Shown here piece after piece: positions 44,731-49,963 of a stretch of 49,963 nucleotides of DNA. A model generated the notes under the pieces. The model was not told the origin of the DNA, did not search any database, and saw only the letters and a list, made by a program, of their open reading frames with translations. A program made the position numbers and the translations under genes. The stretch spans positions 1 through 49,963 of the forward strand of contig CAZOEL010000051.1 in the NCBI GenBank assembly GCA_964578835.1, in the 5' to 3' direction. Source of the DNA: CAZOEL01 sp964578835. Its GTDB lineage: Bacteria; Desulfobacterota; Syntrophobacteria; Syntrophobacterales; Syntrophobacteraceae. Numbering within the stretch: position 1 is the first letter of the stretch; each line of letters opens with the position of its first letter.

Positions 44731-45408
44731 ATGCAGATGGTCGATTATGTATCCAGAATCGCGCTTTTCGAAGGGCTGCCCAAGAGCCAGATCCAGGAAG
44801 TCGCCGCTATTGCCCTGGATCAGAAGCACAAAAAGGGAAAGACCCTTTTCCATGAAGGGACGGAAGCCACCGGCTTTTACGGCATCATTTCCGGAAAAAT
44901 CAAAATCTATAAGCTCTCGCTCGAAGGAAAAGAGCAGATTCTCCATATATTTGGCGAAGGGCAGTTTTTTGGCGAGGTTCCGGTATTCGCCGGAGGGAAT
45001 TATCCCGCCCATGCCGAGACTCTCGAAGAAAGCCGCCTTGTGTTCTTCCCGAGACACGCCTTCATCGAGCTCATCAAAAAAGACCCATCGCTTTCAATGA
45101 ATATGCTCGCGGTCCTCTCGCTTCGCCTGCGCCAGTTCACGCACCTCATCGAAGACCTCTCCCTGAAGGAGGTGCCAGGGCGTCTTGCCGCTCACCTGCT
45201 CTATCTCGGAGAGCGCAAAGGCGATTCCTTCGAACTGGAAGTGACGAAGGGACAACTTGCGAGCCTTCTCGGCACCATCCCGGAGACTCTCTCTCGAATC
45301 CTGGGAAAGATGAGCCTTCAGGAGATGATCGAGGTGGAAGGACGTAAGATAAGGCTGCTAAACCGAGATGCTCTGGAGAACCTCGCGGCGGGAGAAAAGC
45401 TTCCGTGA
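44731..45408 (+). CDS. Crp/Fnr-family transcriptional regulator (HcpR-like)
   Basis: A 225-residue regulator. The cNMP-fold sensor occupies about 10-125. The C-terminal HTH has LASLLGTIPETLSRIL; the E-T-x-S-R recognition pattern is like FNR, which binds TTGAT/C half sites. No N-terminal Fe-S cysteine cluster is present, so it is not FNR itself. The start is set at the ATG of MQMVDYV; the longer frame upstream contains the palindrome. It is divergent from hcp. Confidence 0.85.
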   Translation: MQMVDYVSRIALFEGLPKSQIQEVAAIALDQKHKKGKTLFHEGTEATGFYGIISGKIKIYKLSLEGKEQILHIFGEGQFFGEVPVFAGGNYPAHAETLEESRLVFFPRHAFIELIKKDPSLSMNMLAVLSLRLRQFTHLIEDLSLKEVPGRLAAHLLYLGERKGDSFELEVTKGQLASLLGTIPETLSRILGKMSLQEMIEVEGRKIRLLNRDALENLAAGEKLP

Positions 45409-45444
45409 GCCTGTCGCCCCGCGCGCAAGGGCTTTTTTTACCGC

Positions 45445-45473
45445 TTGACACCCCTCCGGATGCGTGCTAAAGA
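45445..45473 (+). promoter_or_regulatory. candidate promoter for tRNA-Lys
   Basis: TTGACA (45445-45450), a 17-bp spacer and TAAAGA (45468-45473), followed by a GC-rich discriminator (GATGCGCGG) of the type often seen at stable RNA genes. Confidence 0.5.
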
Positions 45474-45499
45474 TGCGCGGATGTTCAGCAAGGAATTGA

Positions 45500-45572
45500 G
45501 GGCCGTTAACTCAGTCGGTAGAGTATCTGCCTTTTAAGCAGAGAGTCGCGCGTTCGAGTCGCGCACGGCCCA
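45500..45572 (+). tRNA. tRNA-Lys (UUU)
   Basis: A 73-nt cloverleaf. Acceptor stem GGGCCGT with ACGGCCC; anticodon stem TCTGC/GCAGA with loop CTTTTAA (anticodon TTT); T arm GCGCG-TTCGAGT-CGCGC; discriminator A. CCA is not encoded. Confidence 0.96.
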
Positions 45573-45600
45573 TCCGAAAAGCATCATGAAGATTGATAAA

Positions 45601-45632
45601 GGGATAAGGTTGAATGACTTATCCCTTTTTTT
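45601..45632 (+). terminator. intrinsic terminator after tRNA-Lys
   Basis: GGGATAAG (45601-45608) pairs with CTTATCCC (45618-45625), loop 9 nt, followed by seven T. Confidence 0.88.
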
Positions 45633-46493
45633 ATTGGCATCCGATTATCAAAGCCCCCACAGTCGTTGACCTATCCTCGATCCTCTCCCCCGCTTCATCG
45701 CCATGCTTCTTTCTCACACTCCACTCCCGCATCCTGATTCGATGCACGGAAGACCACGTTCTCTTCCCTTAGCCACTGGCATTCCAACACGCTTGAGTGT
45801 CCATTAGCAAGTTCCCGCCCTCCAGAGCCGTAACCCTCGGGTAACGCAGATTGCCGATCTTGCCGCGATTATTCTTCTGAGGTTTTGATGAAAGGCCTTA
45901 TCAGCGTACAACCTCGAGAGGCCGAGCCGATAGATGAAGTCATGGATATCACTCGCCGCTGAGACATCGAGACCCGACATGCGGCCAGGGACAATCCAGC
46001 CTCTTCCCTCCTTTGCTGCCATCCGTTGGCGTGGCGCAGCCAGAGTGTTCGTTTCGAAGACCCCACCAAGCTTTTGGAGCAAGACGCCCTTCGCCCTTCC
46101 AAGCGCCGCGATAGAGAGGGTGGATCATATTATGCTGCGCACCTCCAATTCATGGAGGCAGCCAGATAGAAAGGCATGGAGGAAACCGCCATTAAGCGGC
46201 CAGATACCGCCGATGAAGAAGAAGTGTACCCGTTTCAGAAGCTCTTCAGTCCTGGAGTCTTGAAGTAAAATCCAAACAGGACCGGCGATTCAGATCTTGC
46301 TCCGTTCCCTCGACTCTTACAGCTAGCTTCAAGCAGGTCACAGGGATATTGCTACTCCGGGGAAATCAATGGCTGCATGCTTGAACGGATTATTCATTTG
46401 ATCGTTGGAGGAAAGCGGGCCTGGAATGAACCCGACATGATTTTTGAGGCATAAGCTCAATGCTCTCTATTAGGCTTAGTTGGCTATATAATT
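45633..46493. other. 861 bp of apparently decayed DNA between tRNA-Lys and the integron
   Basis: No intact gene. A possible phage DUF1353 remnant lies at 45804-46082 (minus). Short frames, such as one ending at 46268 and another ending in AWNEPDMIFEA just before 46461, have no recognisable family. A tRNA plus debris is typical of an integration hot spot. Confidence 0.5.
45804..46082 (-). pseudogene. possible DUF1353 phage-protein remnant
   Basis: The translation contains SDIHDFIYRLG followed by RLYADKAFHQNL, similar to the HDyLYR...SR..AD..F pattern of DUF1353 phage proteins. The rest is not recognised and the frame is degenerate. Weak call by eye. Confidence 0.3.
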
Positions 46494-46721
46494 GAAAATC
46501 ATCGCGCCGAACAACAGGACATGTGGTATTCTGCACATATGCTTGAGATCAACACCATGATCTACACGCATGTGCTCAGCAAGAGCGAAAAAGGAATTAG
46601 GAGTCCCATATATCTGCTCCCAGTTGAATTTCTTCGCCCGCTCATAAAAAACGATGGCGACTGCATCGATTCCATTGACCGGGAAGTCCCTACGGCTTTC
46701 GCCATAACGAGGTTCCATTAG
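46494..46721 (+). pseudogene. remnant of integron integrase (IntI) C terminus
   Basis: The frame contains NTMIYTHVLSKSEKGIRSPI, which fits the IntI C terminus (TTMIYTHVL...G(V/I)RSP) with the catalytic Tyr (MIYTHV at 46557-46574). A preceding SAH may be the remnant of the GH box. The upstream catalytic Arg/Lys regions are absent, so it is not functional. It points the same way as the cassettes, unlike most integrons, where intI is divergent. Confidence 0.7.
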
Positions 46722-46729
46722 GATGCCTC

Positions 46730-46804
46730 GTTAGGAAGCATAAACCGGAATTTCATTAGGAAGCATAAGTGGCAAAACCATTAGGAAGCTGAACATATAG
46801 TTAG
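46730..46804 (+). repeat. three 25-bp direct repeats at the integrase-cassette junction (attI candidate)
   Basis: Copies start at 46730, 46755 and 46780, exactly 25 bp apart; each begins (G/A)TTAGGAAGC followed by A/T-rich bases ending in AA. A partial copy lies at 46718. They end at a GTTAGCT core-like site (46800-46806). This is where the primary attachment site should be. Confidence 0.6.
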
Positions 46805-46915
46805 CTGTGCGGGGATAGCATCAACTCGGAAACCTGAGGGCTGCAGGAATCATTGTGGCTGGTACGAAAAGTGGTTCATATTTATGGCCACTACTTTCAA
46901 GAAGAGAGATGAACA

Positions 46916-48040
46916 TTGAGGAAACCAGATCGTTGTCCAGTTTGTGGTGCCAGTGGACCACTTACAAAAGCACACGTGATTCCACGCTCGCTGCAAGGCA
47001 GCCAGGCTTCGAATAATCTCGTTTACTTGTGTGCCAACTGCCACATGCAGATGGATCGGGGAGTTCTTCGAGAGTTCGAATTTGAGCGCGTGCTCGCGGA
47101 CCTGATGAAAGAGAGTGGAGCCTACAAGGATGTTCTCCTCGAACCCGATATCTCTGATGCCCCCTCGGCTCCACGCCTGCGGCCAGATATCATTGCATGG
47201 ACATCCGACGGATCTCGAAAACTTCTTATCGAGTGCAAGAGCGGAATGACCGTTGCTCGAAACAGGTTGAACGAGGCTATTGCACAGCTCACTCGTTACC
47301 AGGAAATTGTTCATGCGGACGACGTCATCCTTGCTCTTCCAGCACGGCTTACTGCCGAGCAGAGAATCACGGTTGAAGGCGCTGGGTTTCAAGCATGGGA
47401 TCTGGATGCCATTGCTTCGCGCTTTTACATCAACCTGGAGACTGTTACACACCCAGTTCTTCGCCCCCTTCTTCTGGCTGTAGCCGGACTCGCGGAAGAC
47501 AGGGTATCGCCATCAACCGAAGCGCGCCTCCTTGATGAGCTTCGTTCACTTCCCACAGGCAAGTCACATTGGGTCGCTTATCAGAAGCTCGTGTCGCGAA
47601 TACTCGAACGACTGTTTTGCCCACCGCTGTCTCCGCCTATAACCGAGCTGTCAGATGAAGCTGGAGCTAATCGCCGTGACATAATACTGCCAAATTATGC
47701 AGAGAGCGGCTTTTGGGCCTTTGTTCGCGCAAGATACTGCGCTGATTTCATAGTCGCAGATGCCAAGAACCATTCTTCGGCTGTCGGAAAACACGAAGCG
47801 CTCCAGGTACTGAACTATCTTAAACGTCACGGTGCCGGTCTATTAGGTCTTGTGGTATGCCGACTCGGCCCTGACGCATCCTGTCTCCATACGGTTCGGG
47901 AACATTGGGCACATGAGGGTAAACTCGTCGTGGTCTTGTCGGATGACCATGTCGAGAGAATGCTCCTCGCTAAAGAAGCGGGCGGACCACCGGAAGATGT
48001 GGTCCGCCAATGGATTGAAGACTTTCGGCTTTCTCAATGA
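46916..48040 (+). CDS. cassette gene 1: HNH plus two PD-(D/E)XK-like domains
   Basis: A 374-residue protein beginning at TTG (46916). An N-terminal HNH zinc module (C7, C10, H20, C39, C42, H43) precedes two restriction-endonuclease-like motifs: D91 with E106-C-K108, and D255 with D282-A-K284. Three nuclease modules in one chain are unusual. It starts within a gene cassette and is followed at once by attC1. Possibly anti-phage; substrate unknown. Confidence 0.75.
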   Translation: MRKPDRCPVCGASGPLTKAHVIPRSLQGSQASNNLVYLCANCHMQMDRGVLREFEFERVLADLMKESGAYKDVLLEPDISDAPSAPRLRPDIIAWTSDGSRKLLIECKSGMTVARNRLNEAIAQLTRYQEIVHADDVILALPARLTAEQRITVEGAGFQAWDLDAIASRFYINLETVTHPVLRPLLLAVAGLAEDRVSPSTEARLLDELRSLPTGKSHWVAYQKLVSRILERLFCPPLSPPITELSDEAGANRRDIILPNYAESGFWAFVRARYCADFIVADAKNHSSAVGKHEALQVLNYLKRHGAGLLGLVVCRLGPDASCLHTVREHWAHEGKLVVVLSDDHVERMLLAKEAGGPPEDVVRQWIEDFRLSQ

Positions 48041-48059
48041 AAGCTGTAATGGTGAACCA

Positions 48060-48168
48060 GCTAACGAGGCGAATGCAGCGGACGCGCAACCACATGGAGC
48101 GTCAAAATTAATAGTGCAAAAATGAGGTTTAATGGCGTTTCGCGCGCCGCTGATCCGCAATGTTAGCG
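48060..48168 (+). repeat. attC site 1 (109 bp)
   Basis: R'' GCTAAC (48060-48065) and R' GTTAGCG (48162-48168) bound an imperfect inverted repeat (GCAGCGGACGCGC against GCGCGCCGCTGATC). Its left end CTAACGAGGCGAATGC resembles attC2. Confidence 0.82.
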
Positions 48169-48191
48169 TCCTCAATTCAGTGGAGTCGCGT

Positions 48192-48530
48192 ATGCTCAGT
48201 GATGAATCAAAACGAAAAATTGATGAGTTATCCCGAGAGGCTCTTCTCGAAGAAATCAACAAGGGCAATAAGTCACGCCTTCAGGGCGAGAAATTTGCTT
48301 ACGCAAAGACTCGTCGGGATTTGCTGGAGCAGCAGGATATCCAACATCAAATACAGCAGCAATTGAGTCTTGATGCAGAAGCAAACAAGATAGCAAAGGA
48401 GGCCAATGACATTGCACGCGAAGCCGCTACAACATCAAAAAGGGCATACCGAATGTCCGTATTCTCTGTCATCGTTGCAATCATAGCGGCATTAATCGCC
48501 CTGCTACCACAATGTACAACGAAACCATAA
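48192..48530 (+). CDS. cassette gene 2: small coiled-coil protein with C-terminal membrane helix
   Basis: A 112-residue protein from the ATG at 48192 (GTGGAG upstream). About 85 charged, heptad-like residues rich in Lys, Glu, Ala and Gln are followed by one hydrophobic helix (MSVFSVIVAIIAALIALL) and a short tail. A longer upstream frame lies in attC1 and is rejected. Function unknown; such proteins occur in integron cassettes. Confidence 0.6.
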   Translation: MLSDESKRKIDELSREALLEEINKGNKSRLQGEKFAYAKTRRDLLEQQDIQHQIQQQLSLDAEANKIAKEANDIAREAATTSKRAYRMSVFSVIVAIIAALIALLPQCTTKP

Positions 48531-48562
48531 TTTATTCTAGCGACACTGCATGAGGGAAGCCA

Positions 48563-49231
48563 ATGAAGATGTGCTCATACATTGTAAGACACGACTCAGG
48601 GCTTGCCCCGAATCCATTCTGGGGACACTGCACGTTAGGACTTTGTACGCCAAACCATATGGGGATAAAGCTCGAGTCCGATGATTGGATCGTCGGATTT
48701 CAGTCAGGTACAGTTGGTGGTAGGCTCGTCTATGCCATGAAGGTTGGGGAAAAACTGCACTTCAACAGCTATTTTCACGATGAGCGTTTCCAGGATAAAA
48801 GGCCCGCCACTCCCACAGACTGGCAGAAGAGATGTGGAGATAATATGTACTTCCTCGGCAGTGACGGAACATGGGAACAGCTTCCAGTGCTCATGCACAA
48901 TACCCCCGAACAGATCGCACAGGACACAAAACATCCTTACGTGTATATTGGTCAGCAGTTTTACTACTTTGGCGAGGCTGCTCCTGAGATCCCATTGGAG
49001 TTTACTGATCTTGTTTGGGGGCGGCAGGGGTGTAAGTGCAATCACTCTCAAACCCAGATGGAAGGGCTTATACAGTGGCTTCAGAGCGGCTTCGCGCCAG
49101 GTATTCACGGGCTTCCGAAGCATCGTCACCTATTCATGCAACAGGCTGACAATTCTCAACCGTATCTATGCAAACAGCACAAGCACACAGTACCCGCAAG
49201 TGAAAGGCTGATGCGAAAGTCCTGTCGCTAA
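48563..49231 (+). CDS. cassette gene 3: Nmad2-like (nucleotide-modification-associated domain 2) protein
   Basis: A 222-residue protein. The opening (YIVRHDSGLAPNPFWGHCTL) followed by DDWIVGFQSG and RLVYAMKVGEKLHFNSY matches the Nmad2 pattern as I know it. These proteins are predicted to act in DNA base modification or recognition of it. No attC lies between it and gene 2, so both may be one cassette. Its stop TAA overlaps the left end of attC2. Confidence 0.7.
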   Translation: MKMCSYIVRHDSGLAPNPFWGHCTLGLCTPNHMGIKLESDDWIVGFQSGTVGGRLVYAMKVGEKLHFNSYFHDERFQDKRPATPTDWQKRCGDNMYFLGSDGTWEQLPVLMHNTPEQIAQDTKHPYVYIGQQFYYFGEAAPEIPLEFTDLVWGRQGCKCNHSQTQMEGLIQWLQSGFAPGIHGLPKHRHLFMQQADNSQPYLCKQHKHTVPASERLMRKSCR

Positions 49232-49335
49232 CGAGGGCATGCACGCGGACACGCAACCACGCCGGGATTATCTTTCGGCGTTTCCCGTGGTTCCTTGGCG
49301 GCGTGGTTGCGTGCCGGTGATGACCGGCGTTAGGA
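49227..49335 (+). repeat. attC site 2 (109 bp)
   Basis: R'' GCTAAC (49227-49232) and R' GTTAGGA (49329-49335); ACGCAACCACGCCG pairs perfectly with CGGCGTGGTTGCGT. The same length as attC1, and it shares the CTAACGAG...GCACGCGGAC type of arm. The R' side supplies an AGGAGG for the next gene. Confidence 0.88.
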
Positions 49336-49344
49336 GGATGAACA

Positions 49345-49860
49345 TTGAAACACGATAGGGAACTTTGGCTTGCTGCATTTGGTGCAGTGTTCAGTGTACT
49401 GCTTGGCTATATTGGTAGTGCCATTGAGAATTTTTCTTGGACAAAGGTTATCCTTATTGTCTTTTTCGCATTGGGTACGGTTTTGTGTTTGGCGCTTATC
49501 GGCACATTAGGAGCTATATTGCGGCGCGCCCCAATTAGGATAGATGGAAACTGGATTCTCGATATAACCCAACAAAATGGTGATGTGAGGAGTCTTCCAG
49601 TTTCTTTCCGGCAGTCCGGGGCACGCGTCCTTGGGATCATAACGGGAAAACACTTCGTTAGTAATATAAAGGGCGAATTAACATCCGAAGGAGCCCTTCT
49701 TGCTCATTACGCCTCTTACAAAAAAACGCATGGAGCAGATGCCGGGACTATATATCTTCGCCCTACTGTCGGAGCTGGAGAGTTCCGAGGTTTTTATACT
49801 GGGCCGAATTGGGATGGCAACATTGTCACCGGCGAATTAGCCATGAAAAAGATCTCCTAA
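49345..49860 (+). CDS. cassette gene 4: two-helix membrane protein with beta-rich domain, Cap15-like layout
   Basis: A 171-residue protein from TTG (49345), with AGGAGG (49332-49337) 7 nt upstream and partly inside attC2. Two hydrophobic helices (about 8-25 and 33-55) precede a Gly-rich, beta-type domain (GNW, GELTSEG, GTIYL, GFYTG, GELAM). The layout resembles the Cap15 CBASS effector, but no cyclase is seen. By eye only; it may also be a generic membrane-anchored beta-barrel. Confidence 0.55.
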   Translation: MKHDRELWLAAFGAVFSVLLGYIGSAIENFSWTKVILIVFFALGTVLCLALIGTLGAILRRAPIRIDGNWILDITQQNGDVRSLPVSFRQSGARVLGIITGKHFVSNIKGELTSEGALLAHYASYKKTHGADAGTIYLRPTVGAGEFRGFYTGPNWDGNIVTGELAMKKIS

Positions 49861-49915
49861 CTTTCGTTCCAGCGGACGCCGATAAAGCTTGGCGCCGCTG
49901 AACTGGTAGTTAGAG
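49856..49915 (+). repeat. attC site 3 (60 bp)
   Basis: R'' CCTAAC (49856-49861) and R' GTTAGAG (49909-49915); inner arms CAGCGG..GCC and GGC..CCGCTG flank a short loop. Length is that of a standard short attC. The next cassette is cut off by the window edge. Confidence 0.85.
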
Positions 49916-49963
49916 TGCGACACGAAGTCGCATAGTTGAGTGTGCTCAGATAGTTACGTTACT

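Noticed and set aside
46704..46806. A possible extra attC bounded by ATAACGAGG and GTTAGCT
   Set aside because: Its ends do not form the inverted arms of an attC; TAACGAGG pairs only with nearby CCTCGTTA. The direct repeats fit better.
1..49963. CRISPR array
   Set aside because: No series of regularly spaced identical repeats with unique spacers; the 25-bp repeats at 46730 are tandem and only three.

Overview
This window looks like chromosomal DNA of an anaerobic Desulfobacterota (deltaproteobacterial) bacterium, probably a sulfate reducer or syntroph. The assignment is an inference from three things: fumarate-addition and beta-oxidation genes for an aromatic or related hydrocarbon, an Hcp/FNR nitrosative-stress locus, and a leuS-lptE-holA / rpsT housekeeping block. 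I cannot name a species.

Left third (1-9.7 kb, minus strand): a complete operon in the order bbsA-B-C-D-E-F-G-H (8115 down to 146), followed by the start of an electron-transfer flavoprotein beta gene cut off by the window edge. These genes activate and beta-oxidise an arylsuccinate-type CoA ester. Upstream, in the same direction, is a regulator made of two TetR proteins fused head to tail.

10.6-20.7 kb (plus strand): a benzylsuccinate-synthase-type glycyl radical enzyme in the order small subunit (BssC-like), catalytic subunit (BssA-like), small subunit (BssB-like), activating enzyme (BssD-like) and MoxR ATPase (BssE-like). A 162-bp palindromic repeat follows, then a VWA protein, a DUF4125 protein and a 657-residue old-yellow-enzyme-family reductase. 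A 15-bp sequence (one mismatch) is shared between the bbs promoter region and the region upstream of the bss operon. In the bss copy it lies in a 35-bp palindrome. This suggests one regulator controls both. The substrate cannot be read from the sequence; toluene, methylnaphthalene, p-cresol and similar compounds are all possible.

20.7-28.1 kb: mixed accessory genes. They are a DUF4258/YgiT-zinc-finger fusion, a DUF4037 nucleotidyltransferase-like protein, an NAD-dependent epimerase, a second palindromic repeat, a chemoreceptor, a ketopantoate-reductase/hot-dog-thioesterase fusion and a UbiX-type flavin prenyltransferase.

28.2-45.6 kb: mostly housekeeping. It holds pepA, a pyrB-pyrC-NtrC operon, greA, rpsT, a leuS-lptE-holA operon and an incomplete polyamine-type ABC transporter (potA-potB only). 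It also holds an hcp-HD-ferredoxin operon divergent from a Crp/Fnr regulator, with an FNR-type box and a TTGAC-N4-GTCAA box between them, and tRNA-Lys(UUU) with an intrinsic terminator.

45.6 kb to the end: decayed DNA leading into an integron cassette array. A remnant of the integron integrase C terminus lies next to three 25-bp direct repeats and a core site, followed by cassettes bounded by three recognisable attC sites. The cassettes encode an HNH plus double PD-(D/E)XK nuclease-like protein, a small coiled-coil tail-anchored protein, an Nmad2-like protein and a two-helix membrane protein with a beta-rich domain resembling the Cap15 architecture. This is the most novel part of the window and looks like a set of anti-phage or DNA-modification cassettes.
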